NCBI RefSeq assembly: GCF_964355755.1
Contig: NC_092672.1
Coordinates: 16,242,501-16,306,500, forward strand
Direction of reading: 5' to 3'
Length of the DNA: 64,000 nucleotides
Source: Antedon mediterranea
Lineage: Eukaryota > Echinodermata > Crinoidea > Comatulida > Antedonidae
Positions 47,095 through 58,829 of this stretch are shown in pieces. The position numbers were made by a program, and so were the translations under genes. Under the pieces are notes generated by a model. The model worked only from the letters and a program-made list of their open reading frames with translations. It had not been told where the DNA came from and searched no databases. Within the stretch, counting starts at the first letter, position 1. Each line of letters starts with the position of its first letter.

Positions 47095-48044
47095 GTGTTC
47101 ACGTTGGCATTATGACCTGAACAGAAGAATATGATATGTTGTTATTGCTGAATTCTATTATTTTGATTCATATATAGTATACACAGTATAAACTGTATCC
47201 ATATCACATACAGTGTAGAATAGGTGAAATTACGGGACCCGCTATTCATTGCAATTTTTAACATGTTGACGGTTTTAAAATGAAAGTGAAAGTGAAGGTA
47301 GCAATTTCGGAAGGAAATTATCTCAGCAACAACATATTAACGTGTAGAAGAAATTTGAATACGTGAAATATTGATACTCGCTCTTTTAAATGTAATGAAT
47401 TATGACGCAAAAGATGACAATACGACTTTTTTTATTTAACTGGCCATATGTTGACGTCACAACATCCGATTGGAAACATTTTCACCATTTATTTAAAAAG
47501 GGGTGTTTTTCAGTTTTTATTAATTGTTAAAAACAACTAAACTTTACTTCACCATAACGCCCAAAGTGGTGTATTTTTTAAGCTGATTTATTACAAATAG
47601 GTAGTTCTAATGTTTAATAAGTTAAAATTAAATAGTAATTTAAAAATCTACAAGCAGTGTTGCCAGAAACATAGGCATTTTTATAAAAAAAAAACATGGT
47701 AAATTATTAAAAACATTTTATTTTCTTTGATTATGTGATTTTAAACCCATTGGTCAGAACAATTCTTAATGTTTTATATAATTCTAGTTGTGTTGTGACA
47801 AAAAAAACCACAATTTAATTATAGATTATGTATTTCCCAGTTTTAATGTAATTTTATAGGTTATATCCTCTGAAAATTAAATAATATAAATTATCAGATC
47901 GTTGTGAATTTTAATATTTGCAACAGATTACTCCTCTCCTCCTTTTGAAGCTCCTCTTTCATTTTTTTACTTCTTCTATTTGCTAACATAGGCAGATCCC
48001 ACATGCCCATCCACCATCACTTCCGACTCAAATGCTCAATTACA

Positions 48045-48240
48045 GTGGCCACCTCCCGTAAGCGGTCACCTCCCTTAACAGACGCACTTTCAAAAGCATG
48101 TTTGTTCTTCCTATCTAATTAGTGCATTTGGTACCTCCCGTAAACGGCCACCTCTCGTAAGCGGCTGCAGCCACTTTTTTTACTAAAAATTAATTTTTTG
48201 TATGGTAAATTATCTCCCGTAAGCGGCCACCCGAAAAATG
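48045..48240 (+). repeat. CTCCCGTAAGCGGCCAC repeats
   Basis: About five degenerate units of CACCTCCCGTAAGCGG. Similar CACCTCC-type blocks occur near 44240-44280. Confidence 0.6.
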
Positions 48241-48904
48241 TGATACTTATTGCATGGACCTATGAATTAGAGGTCCATGATTATTGTAGTTTTTGATATA
48301 TTAGCTTTATTTCAAAGCGGTGTAATATAAAAAATAGCATTGAGACAAGTGTACATTTAATTCATTTATTTTCATTCAGCAAGAAATTAAATAAATATAA
48401 AATTATATAGGCCCTACTCTTTCAAATTGACTAAAACATTTATTAATATTATTTATTATATAATTAAAATGTTTATAAATCTGAACAATACTCCTTGGTC
48501 CACATTTTAAGATTCTTCTATGTTTAAATAGAATTATTATAATGCAACATAAATCTACAATGCTGTAAAATCAGTTTTTAATTCCTTGCATTTCTTGCCA
48601 CAACAAGTCAATATTCCATCTGCAAAGATAAAAGATAGTAAGTATATACAGTAATATATATAAAGGTAATTGGTATAGCCCCTAAAACTCGACTGGTACC
48701 ATACATAGGTAGCTACTTAATCCAGTCAATCTAGTGATATTTAGAGGTAAACCCACCACAAATTGCAATAGTAACGAAACATTGATTTTTTCATTCCAAA
48801 TGTACTTTAGAATGACATATTAAAAGTCACCGAAAATTGAAGCATTGGAACACATTATTTTTTACGTAATCTCAACAACTATATAGCGATTTTATTCCGT
48901 AAAT

Positions 48905-49800
48905 ATTTTTGGTGTAGGGGGTAACATTTATGCCCATAACTTGTGGTTTTATAATCCAATCTCAATAATCTTGATATCGATGTGTAGAATATATATTTCT
49001 TTCTAATATGCAATTTAAAAAAACAAAATACAACACCTATTTATATTATATAACTAGAGGTCAAATGGTTATTGACCTTTTACAAAAACTCATTTTTTTC
49101 TATTAAAAAATGATTAACTGTAATATCATATGCCATAATTGTGGATGCATTTAATAAAAATTGTGTTTTTTCTGTACCTATCGATATATAAAATAAGAAA
49201 CATGATGTTAACTAGAAGAATTTTAAAAGTAATGATGTACTATTCTTATTGAAATTGATTCTTGATCAAATGTAATGTAAACAATTTTGTGGTAGGGGGT
49301 AGCGTTTATGCCTATAATCCATTGTTTTATAATCATATCTAAATAGCTTTAGTACCAATGTGTATAGTATATATATTCTACTAATATACATTAAAAAAAC
49401 AATTAATACAACAGTTATACGTAACTAGAGGTCAAAAGGTCATTGACCTTTTACAAAAACTCAAATTTTTCCTAACAAAATTATTAACTGCAATGTCTTA
49501 TTCCATAATTGCTGATGCATTTGATGAAACTTGTGTTTAGAGATAACATTTATGCTTGCCAATAACATCTAAATAACTACAAATGTGTATAATATGTATT
49601 TCTTACTTTAAAAACTAATTGATACAGCAGTTGTTGTGTAACTATAGAGGTCAGTGACCTTTTAGTTTTACGAAAACTCAAATTTTCTTAAAATAGTGTA
49701 AAACTAAATTATGTATTTAGTGCAAATAATGTTTTTCCTGTACCTATTGTATCGTCATGAAATAGGGAAAAATGATGCTAGCTAGAAGAACATTGAAATT
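48905..49800 (+). repeat. Three degenerate tandem units of 250-390 bp
   Basis: The blocks GTAGGGGGTAACATTTATGC and CTAGAGGTCAAATGG...GACCTTTTACAAAAACTCA recur at about 48915, 49292 and 49539, with the third unit shortened. AT-rich and non-coding. Confidence 0.7.
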
Positions 49801-49889
49801 CATTAGCGGTATGTACAGTACTATTGCTGATTAATTAATGAGTCTTGATAATTTGGAATCAACTCATGATTTAATATAGATAGATTTTT

Positions 49890-50770
49890 GATGATTTTAG
49901 TATCAACGAATGTACGTAATGACAAGTATTGGATCTCCCCAGGGTTGCGTCCTCTCTCCTCTCCTGTATTATATAGACGGATGATTGTCGCAGCAAACAG
50001 GACAGTAGTCATCTTGTCAAATTTGCTGACGACACTGTCTTGCTGTCTCTCCTTAAAAATTCACAGGACGGTCATGGTTCCGCGCATTATGGAACTCAAT
50101 GTGACCAAAACCAAGGAGATGATTGTAGATTTTAGGAAGGAGAAAGGACGCAGCCCTCTGGTATCCCTCATAAATGACGAACCAGCAAAATTGTCCATTC
50201 CTTTAAATAACTAGGACAATCTCAGCTGGGAATTAAATACAGAGGCAATAGTAAAGAAAGGGCACCAGAGACTTTATCTCTTAAGGAAGCTGAACCATTT
50301 TAATGTGGATAAAGTAATTCTCAGGGTTTTTTATAATTCCTTTATTGAGAACATTTTAACTATTTTACTTTATATGCTGGTTTTTTAGTCTTAGGGTCAA
50401 AGAGAGAAACTCACTACAAAGAATTGTTAATTTAAGTTCTAAATTACTGTAATAGGTTGTTAACTTCGTAGCCTTCCTTCTGTGACATGCAAACTCTAGA
50501 AAAAAAGTAGAGCTATTCTAAAAAATGTTAACCATGCCTTGTTCAGTGATTTCGAGCTCATGCCTCATGGGCGTCGCTTTCGATGCCTGGCATGTAGAAC
50601 ACACCGTAAAAGAAATTCTTTTTTGCCAGTTGCCACCCGACTCTTAAATTCTTGAACTTTGACTCTTGTTATATTGTACTGTGTATTGTGATATTTTTGT
50701 ATATTTTGTAAGATCATTTTAATCCAGGCCTTTTTATTTGAATTGCCCCGTGTGGGATGACATTGTTTAA
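49890..50770 (+). pseudogene. Rex1-type LINE, RT second half
   Basis: A plus-strand remnant. G-S-P-Q-G-C-V-L-S-P-L at about 49928, F-A-D-D-T-V-L-L at about 50020 in another frame, E-L-N-V-T-K-T-K-E-M-I-V-D-F-R at about 50093, then L-R-K-L-N-H-F-N-V near 50285 and the distal block ending near 50660. Frame changes and stops inactivate it. The order and wording of these motifs are those of Rex1/Babar elements as I recall them. Confidence 0.8.
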
Positions 50771-52729
50771 TCCTTCAAATAGAAAAGGACTCACAACTAT
50801 GTCATCAGTATCACTTTCTTGTTCGGGTATATCAGTACAGTGCAATGTCGTTGCATTCACCACATGTAGTTATAGTTACCCCTGAAGGCTTCAAGGAGAT
50901 ACTCGGGTGCTGGCTTTAAGTCTGTGTGTAGAGGAACCATGTTTCCATCATCTGATCTTCCATCCCCAATCCTCGGTACACATATCAACCCCACACTCCA
51001 TTGCTAAAAGATAACTTCAACTTGAACTTGAACATGATGTTATGTACCTTGGTTGTGGTACGATTATGAAGTTATATATGCGAGGTTGTACTTGTAGATG
51101 GGATGGAGTCAAAGGCATTCCACGTTGTTCAGGTCGTCCATTGTACAGACACACTAAATCATTTTCTCTAGCAACCACAATGTCATCTTTTATAGCTTGT
51201 TTGCATCTGAAGACTATACAGCATAATGTCAGAAATAAGTGCAATGACAAGCTTTTTTTAGAGCCACATGTTTTCCAATTCCGAAAACTCTGGATGTTTT
51301 GTCACCAGTATCGCATGAGCAAACAGAAGGTTATCACAGATGTCTCTCAAAAGTACTGTTTGAACCAGTTTGATAGTCCAGCATCTCAGTTCCAGTCTAA
51401 AGAATATCACAAGATGTTTTAAATGCTTGACTGCAGAGGAGCACTAGATAGATCTGTGTCATCGGATAATGACAGATGTTTTCCTGTTTGCTGATTCAAT
51501 GGTTTTTTGTACTATCCGAAATAACATCTGCATCAGCAGCTGCATTCACTCATTGCCATTTTGTTCAAATACTAATACGAAGATTTATAAATTGTTGTTT
51601 GTTACAGAAAGTGATCCTATTTTGTGGAACATGTCACTGGTAAAATGTACAGGGATACTACCACCTGATCCGCCTTACCATGTGCGCCGTCTTTGGTGGA
51701 TGAGCTGCTTTCATAATCATCAAAGACTATGATGGCAGAGCAATATTTTTTACAGATCGCATCATAAGTCTCTACACTATTCCATGGAATGCTGTGCAGT
51801 AGAGCACTACCATCTAGAATGTAGGCCTACTGGACATCATTCAGTGAGTTGGATGGCATCATGTTGGTTTATTAGCTGAAAGTATTGTAAGTTGGTTGTT
51901 TCAAAAAGTGCTGGTGGATAACAAAGTTCATGTTCAAAAACTTCCTTGTTGTCACCTCGAGTCTCCTCTGGAACTGTAGGATCGATGCACACATATTTGC
52001 CTGTATGTAATTTATTGCCAGGATCTTGAATACAGTGCAAGACTTTCTGGCCTAACATCCGTCCAAAATATTCAATGCTTAAGGCGTCATTTACAAATTA
52101 TTTCAGACCACAGAGACGCGTCTGAAAACTTGCAACCCATCAGACGCGTCTGTCCAATGCTGAACCTCATTAACGATCTATTATGAATATTCATGAGCTA
52201 CCCAATCGCGGCGAAGACGCGTCTGTGTGATTAAAACCCGTCTTCGCTGTTTAGTAGGTAAAACAATAGAAAACGCGTCTGAGTGATTAAAACCCGTCTG
52301 TATTGCTTGTATGGTGAAACAAAATTGGTATCATTTCACAGAACCAACAAATCTGAGACTAGGCCTAGGTTATCCTAATTTGGACGGAAATTCGCCGATG
52401 AGACGACATCGGGCCTGTGGACCTCAGCTCATGCAGAGAGAAAGAAAGTCTAGGCTAGCCTAGTTTCGGCGGCCTACACTAGGGCCTAGGCCTATAAATT
52501 ATTTAACGCTCCTACCTTGGGTTAGCAAATTATAAAAACAATGACACCTAGGCCTAGGCTAGGATATGAAAAATAAATATAATATATTCAATATTAAGAT
52601 AAAACATGTGAGCAGTTTAGAGCTAGAGAGAGAGAGTATTATGTTTCATGTCATGTGACACAAAATCCAGGTACACGATCTTAATTACTGTTTTATCGTC
52701 GTCAGACGGCAGCCGCCAGCGTGTTTTTT

Positions 52730-53086
52730 TTTCCCAGGACGAACGTGGGCAGAAGTCATGAATAATTCATTACCTTAATTATTTTCTATTATAAAGAATT
52801 GAAAGATAGCTGATACTTCCTAAATATGCTAAACCTAACCCTCTAAATAATCTCTCTCAACTATTAAAAAAAACATGTTCATGAAAGAGCTCGAACTGAG
52901 GGCTTCAGCGTAATAGGTTAAAGCCTTTACCACTAGACCAAACATTTCGGTTGGCAAACGTTGTTTACACTAATTATTTAATCTCTCTGCATTCTTATAT
53001 AGCGCCCTCTATAATGTTCCCTATTATGTCATAATCATGAATTATTCATGATTTCTGCCCACGTTCGTCCTGGAAAAAAAAATTAC
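52730..53086. mobile_element. Nested TIR element carrying a tRNA-like stretch
   Basis: The arms read TTCCCAGGACGAACGTGGGC and its reverse complement over about 45 bases, including ATGAATAATTCAT. Two direct copies of an 80-base host repeat (TTTCATGTCATGTGAC and TTTCATGCCATGTGACC) lie outside the arms at about 52640 and 53110. Confidence 0.68.
52884..52950 (-). ncRNA. tRNA-like sequence inside the nested element
   Basis: On the minus strand it has TGGTCTAGTGGTAAAGGCTT (A-box-like) and CAGTTCGAGCTC (B-box-like). A GGCTT/AAGCC pair brackets a loop too large for an anticodon loop. It is a tRNA-derived relic at best, possibly a SINE head. Confidence 0.4.
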
Positions 53087-54835
53087 GCCAGCCGCCAGAG
53101 TATCGCGTTTCATGCCATGTGACCAAAAAAACTAGGTCTGTATTTATTACGGTCTTCTGTCGGCAGTCTTTTTGAGCGACCGACTGAAAACGTTCTGATA
53201 CTATATTTAGAATGAATTGTTTACGATCTTTTTTTCTCGGCATCGTTCTGGATGGACTGGACGTTCGCTATAATATGTTTATTAGTTGGCCTGTTCGTTG
53301 AGGTTCACCTGTGTTGAATCGCGTGTCTCTATGTTTACATCGTGGGAAATTTATATTTATATTCGCCGTTGAGTAGGTAAACACGCATGAAGGAAACGAT
53401 TACGATTAAAAAATATTATATATTTACAACTTGGTCCTCCGCCAGTTAAATTTAACACATTAATTTCACACCTTCTTACTTCACTAAGAACATCGTAGGG
53501 TTGTTTATTTAGGTTACGAACTCCCTACAAAGTTCAGAACGTAGTTCATTGAAAGTTGTTTATTGAGGTTACGAAGCCAAACAATGGAACCTACGAAGCC
53601 AACAATGTAGCCTACGAAGCTACTTCGTAGGTAAAGTTGCAGTATTTTCTTTCTGTACTGTAGGTCAATAGTTTGAGTAATTCCATGTTCCAAAAGTTAA
53701 CTTTAACGTTTTTGCATGTGGTAAATTCACTCTTTAGCACAAGAAAAATAAATCGCAAAAATAAAAGGTCGCGAATAAATAGAAACGAAAATTTGCGCTT
53801 TACAGTATACTCTGTCGGCGGTAAAAGGGTACTGTACTGATTTGTTTGTCTTACTGCCGGTTGTAAATAATAATTTAATATCACGCTCTCAATGAATTCA
53901 CTTGTATGTAGCGCGTTTAACACCAGTACACAGTATAACAATGTGCAGTCAGCCGTATATAGGGGCGGGGCCATAGTCGAACATGCATATTGGCGTCTAG
54001 ACGCAGCCAAATCAGACGGGTTTTGAGACGCGTTTTTGGGTAAACAATAGAAAACGCGTCTGGACGCTGATTTATGGTCTGAAATAATTTGTATAATATT
54101 TGGTCTGGATGTACTCATTCCTAAATCTCTTGTCAAACCTCTGGTTTTCTTCTCATAGAAACCTTTTCAATCACCAGGTCTGTTGACAATCATCAATCAT
54201 CTAACATGAACGTCATACAACATGGAGGTCATTGTCAAACTGCTGTTGAACATCTTTGTATTTCTACTGGTTAAAAAATCGTTAAAATACTTACACATCC
54301 CAATATAAATACTGTAACCATGGCAACACAAATGCCATCTGGAAAAAATGGAATGTAGATCATCCAGAAGCAACAGGAACAGGAACTCATCTGCATCTTG
54401 AGCTGGTCATGTGTATCGCTTTGGACTGAAATGTTCACCCCAGGGTATCCCTGTGTGTATACCATTGTTGTTTACAGCGAAAACAACATTTTTAGCCAAA
54501 ACTGACACATTATGTTGTGTTTTTCCGCAAAAATGACATGCTAAATAAAATGTTATGACTATAAGTTTGATATCACTGAATAGGAAATTTAATAAGCTTT
54601 CGGATGACATAAATCACACTTGTATATATATAATGTATTTCAAATGGTTAAATATATGTAATTAATGCGGTATATTAATTTTGACTTAAAATGACCTTTA
54701 TTGACCTCTGACCCTTGACCCAATGCTTGGATTTTCGGTGACTTTTAGTATGTCGTTCTACACTTTATATGGAATTCAAAAATACTTGCTTTGTTACTAT
54801 TGCAATTTATGGTGGGTATATCATTAGATTTAAGT

Positions 54836-55152
54836 GAGTGAGTGGCCGAGCGGTTAAGACAGTGGAACCGTAATCACGTAGCCATAACATCGGCAGGGGT
54901 TCGAGGCTCACTCACTCCATGGTTCTGGTGGTAGAACGAGTCTTCTCGGATAAGGACTATAAACCGTAGGTCCAGTGTACACAGCTTGCTCGTGTGCACT
55001 TTAAAGAACCTAGTACATCTTTCGAGACGAGTAGGGGGTTACCCCGGTGTAGTAGTACATCACAGCCACTGATCACCAACTGGGCCCTCTGGGAGATCAG
55101 TCTTTGACTGAAGAGGTCACCCAGTATAAAGATAAAACAAACAAACAAACAA
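54836..55152 (+). mobile_element. tRNA-derived SINE, complete copy
   Basis: The head has a perfect 7-bp acceptor-like pair (GAGTGAG/CTCACTC), an A box TGGCCGAGCGGTTAAGAC of Leu/Ser tRNA type and a B box GGGTTCGAGGCTC. The body (CCATGGTTCTGGTGGTAGAA to TACCCCGGTGTAGTAG) is shared with the reverse copy at 23690-23965. It ends in an AACA tandem tail like that of the LINE at 35355-35378. The family name is not known to me. Confidence 0.85.
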
Positions 55153-55970
55153 GACTGGACTAACTGCCGAGTAATGTTCGAGTAAACAAAGTTTGAGTAG
55201 GTCAAGCTTGTAACTTGAATTAACAGCAGTATTTTTAGTAAACAAAAGGTTAAATTAAATAAATAATATAATTCATATATTTATTAATACTGTACTACAG
55301 TTTATATGATGGCCATTATTTAGAGTCACGAATAAAAAAGTAGAGCTTACCCGGTTTTTTTTCATCAGGTACAAATTGTCTACCTTTTAGTTTACTGCAC
55401 GATGCGCGTGATATTCAAGGCAATCCATCATCATTCAAGAGGTACTCTCGTCTTTTGCCATCTACTACTACCATTGTCCTTCATTGGGCTTATATCATAT
55501 TAGCTTTTATGCAAAAAAACTTCACTAGGTAAAACTGTAATGAGGCTTTAAAACCAACTTTTCATCTTGTAGAATGTACCCAAGTTTTCGGAGAAAATGT
55601 AAACACTTGCGGCCGGCCTAGCCTAGAATCGGCTTGACATGTGTGTATCGTGTGTGATGTGTGACGTGTGTTGTTTACGTTCGCTTCCTGTCCGCTTTGA
55701 AAGAAGCTCACGAAACAGCTGCTGCCGTGGATACAAAAGCGGGCGTTTTAAATTAATCGGAAGATTCCGCATACGTTTGTTTAGAATGTTAATGAAATCC
55801 AAGATGGCATGATGGTTGGTCGGCCATCTTTCGATGGTTTTACACTGAATTTTAACTTATTTCTCGAGTTTTACAAGGTATTTAAACCTAATTTTTGGTG
55901 TGTTGTTATTTCATATGTAAAGCATTCATACAAAATTATTTTTGTTGATATTTTGATATTGTTTCATATC
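55153..55970. other. Intronic DNA without recognised content
   Basis: NSRP1 intron 6. AT-rich with no recognised element. A short open frame at 55809-55997 has no conserved features. Confidence 0.5.
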
Positions 55971-55974
55971 CATT

Positions 55975-57600
55975 TTAACACACTGTGCTTCAGTTGATCC
56001 AATTTGGCGCCAGTTGAGCACAGCGAAATAGTCATCAAATACAAAAACATTGAGAAAATATACTTCTGGAATTCAAAATGCAGCACTATTTTTCAAAATT
56101 TGCTCAGCACCAAGCATGGTGGGGTACTGAAGATTCTTATACATGTTGTTTGAAAAAATAATAGATGTCATTTCCAGGGACCTTGCAGCTCTATTTTAAA
56201 CAGTTTGCTATGCCGTGTGTTGTTATGCAAATGAGTTTGTGCCTGGTGAATTAGAAGGGAAGATGGTAGGTTTGTCATTCGCGGTCAACACGCCACACTG
56301 TTAAATTTTGATGTTAATCTTTACATTAGAAGATTGTTCAAATCATGTAAATAAAACATTTTCCGGGCGGGAACCTAGCAGCTCCCCTCTCAGTTTGCAA
56401 AAGTAATCTTGAAAAGAACTCCATGTGGAAGAAGCCCAAGAGTACTAAAAATGAAGGAGCACATTGAATTCTACTTTGCCCTTTCCACCACACATCATGA
56501 GGCGACAACATCAATGCATCTGGTGATGTGCTTGAAACGACCCCAAAAGGCTGTGGCAGGGCCTTAGTGCTGAGGAAGGGAGAGCACATTTTTATTTAAT
56601 TTTTTTTTTTCAAACTGTATTCGATCTCGTAAATCTTATGTTTGCCGCCCTCAATTTTAAAAGAAATTGCATTTATATTTTCATCGCAAGTGTACAAAAC
56701 GGTTTGGTATGCCGTGCGTTGTTATGCAATGGTTGTGCAGCTGGTGTAGTGTTAAAGATGGTATTGTTAGTCATTTGCGGTCAACACGCCACACTGTTAA
56801 ATTTTGATAATCAATGTTGCTACATTGGTAGCGAAATGTCCAATTCATGCAAGATATTGTATTGTATATGTTATGAATAAACGTTTATGGTAGTTGGTAA
56901 ATGTGTATGGCCTCACCGTCCCAGAATAAACATGTTTTAAACAGATAATTTGTCTCCGATGGTTTTTGTATGGGGTTAATGGAGAGTGAAATAAGATCAA
57001 ATATAGAACATTTGCAATTTGCGAGTTTTAAAGTAGAAAAACCCACCTAAAATGTTGAAGTCGCATCTGGATAGTTGAATTTCTTTTGCATTACGGATGG
57101 AGTAACCGATATTGAACATATATACCAAGTTTGAAATATTTTTGAATTCCAGAAATATTTTTTCTTGATGTTTTTGTGTGTGACTATTGCGCTGTGCTCC
57201 ACCACTGGCGCCATAATTAGATCTACTGGAGCACGTGTATTAACATACGAAAATATATTGAAACTTAATTGGGGTCCACTGGAGCACAGTGTATTAACAT
57301 ACGAAAAGATATTAAAATTAATTGACTTTATTTCTATTTTATATCACTGTGCTCCACTGGCGCCAAATTGTGTCCACTTAAGCACAGTGTTTTAACATAC
57401 GAAAAGATAGTAAAAAATTTAGTAACTTATTTCTATTCTATATCACTGTGCTCCACCGGTGCCAAATTTGATCCACTGGACCAGTTACCGTAGTACTAAT
57501 TCTATTTCTGAAGGAAATAAAAGCATAAATGGCGCGCCGTAGAGAAGTAGAGAATGCTCCATCGTCAGAATGATGCTCTGAATATACCTCCTTATGGGTA
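55975..57600 (-). repeat. Inverted block of the GTGGAGCACAG repeat family
   Basis: One unit in plus orientation at about 55980-56030 faces three units in minus orientation at 57180-57480, followed by the same leader as at 41100-41250. Between them, two direct copies of a TGCCGTG...TTGTTATGCAA to GCGGTCAACACGCCACACTG block occur at about 56212-56310 and 56700-56810. No gene is recognised. Confidence 0.7.
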
Positions 57601-58565
57601 GCACTATCTGTAGAGGGCGTCATCATAGTATATATGATACCATCATATAACAGACTGTCAATCCTCATCAATCTCTTCTTCCCTGTTGACACAATTTTTT
57701 GCCGCATATTTTCAAAATGGCCACCAATTTTATATAAAATGTGCATAAAATTGGATCTAAACAAAGTATATACACAATCTTGGTTGCTAAACACATGTAC
57801 TTCAGACAAGGAATCCATATACTTATAATAAATATGATTTAGTCCTAACTGGCTGCTAATTTTTTAAATGTCTGCTAAATTTTTCTAAAAAAGTGCTTAA
57901 TGCAGAACTAATTAGGCTAGATGATGATCTTGGTGTCCAAGAAATCCATTAAATCTATAATAAATCAATTTAAATAGTTTGATTAATTAATTTTTAAAGT
58001 TAAATTTGATTTAGGATTAAATACACAGTAGACTCGAAAATCTTGAATTTTGTTCACAAATTGGTAACGGTTTAGTTGTTATTGAGCCATGACTAGGATA
58101 GAATTTATATCCTACAATTCTACAAGGTGTAACTGCCGGTAAAGAAATTTATGATATACTACAGAATTACCTCTGCCCAAATCATCCAAACTGATGTCCG
58201 ATTCAAAAAACGATTAAGCACCAAATAATTCACACATCTCTAAAATTTGTCTTTCAATTCAAATTTGACAGCAGGAGCCTGCCACTAAATCACAGAATGA
58301 AATAGATTTAAAATGAAGAGACAACAAGAGCAACAAGAACAATTCAAAGCGCGTAACCCTTGCCTTTTAACATTTCTTATTTTTAGACTTTAATAAAGAT
58401 ACATTAAATATAAAAAAACCATCAATAGCAATACATTTAAGAAATATTGGTAATCTGAATTAAGAAGAAGAAAGTAGGCTACTTTTAACTGAAAGTCCAA
58501 ATAACAAAATTAGTATAGTAATAATTCTTTTATTATTTATGAAGAAAAATACAATCAAATAAAAG
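57601..58565. other. Intronic DNA without recognised content
   Basis: NSRP1 intron 6. AT-rich. The region just after 57600 may belong to the preceding repeat. No conserved frame. Confidence 0.5.
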
Positions 58566-58569
58566 TAGA

Positions 58570-58815
58570 TCATCTTTGCCAACTGAGTGGGTAAATGACA
58601 TTATAATATTTAGAAATACTTTTAATAAATCGTTGTTGCACCAGATTTACAAAACTACGTCCCTGGTCCAGATCAACGTGACAAATTGCATCAGCATACT
58701 GATATTATTAAACCTGCTGATAAAGGTTTTGCCACTGTCGCTATGGACGTCAAATTTTATGAAAAGGAGTCCTTTTCGAGATATGAAAGAAAAAAGAGGA
58801 TTTAATTCCAGATAA
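58570..58815 (+). pseudogene. Penelope-like element, RT N-terminal fragment
   Basis: A plus-strand frame near 58700-58790 gives I-I-K-P-A-D-K-G-F-A-T-V-A-M-D, the conserved start of the Penelope-type RT (usually I-I-K-P-A-D-K-G followed by an A-x-V-V-x-D block). Upstream codons at 58580-58660 are in a different frame. The rest of the element is missing. Confidence 0.7.
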
Positions 58816-58829
58816 ACTTCTGATGCAGA

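Larger units (their letters stand above)
52094..54091. mobile_element. TA-flanked TIR element inserted in the decayed gene
   Basis: The TIR is CAAATTATTTCAGACC on both ends, with TA at 52092-52093 and 54092-54093. Palindromic AGACGCGTCT blocks recur at both subterminal regions. It sits exactly between two collinear parts of the gene remnant at 50840-54250. It contains a nested inverted-repeat element (52730-53086). The 174-codon frame at 53612-54136 crosses the element boundary and is not taken as a gene. Confidence 0.72.
50840..54250 (-). pseudogene. Decayed transposon-associated gene with nuclease-like core
   Basis: A minus-strand remnant whose pieces match a protein family that is very common in invertebrate transposon-rich genomes; I know it only as uncharacterised. 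In order: R-G-L-T-R-D-L-G-M (near 54135), then after a 2-kb insertion Y-P-P-A-L-F-E (near 51910), Y-I-L-D-G-S-A-L-L-H (near 51815), I-V-F-D-D-Y (near 51740), D-D-T-D-L (near 51450), T-S-R-V-F-G-I-G-K (near 51285), L-Y-N-G (near 51145) and C-G-E-C (near 50865). The D-G, F-D and D-T-D-L points resemble the acid cluster of PIN/FEN-type nucleases; that link is inference. Many stops and frameshifts are present. Confidence 0.6.
48740..54830. mobile_element. Possible 6.1-kb element bounded by inverted repeats
   Basis: The left arm (about 48740-48830) and right arm (about 54715-54825) are inverted matches: CCCACCACAAATTGCAATAG against CCCACCATAAATTGCAATAG, then a shared TAAAAGTCACCGAAAAT. Inside lie a three-unit repeat, a Rex1 LINE, a decayed transposon-type gene and a nested TIR element. 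The arms could instead be two inverted copies of a dispersed repeat, as no target duplication was found. Confidence 0.4.

Noticed and set aside
53612-54136. 174-codon minus-strand open frame
   Set aside because: It runs across the border of a TIR element into the decayed gene remnant and has no continuous similarity to a known family; only its first codons (R-D-L-G-M region) belong to the remnant.
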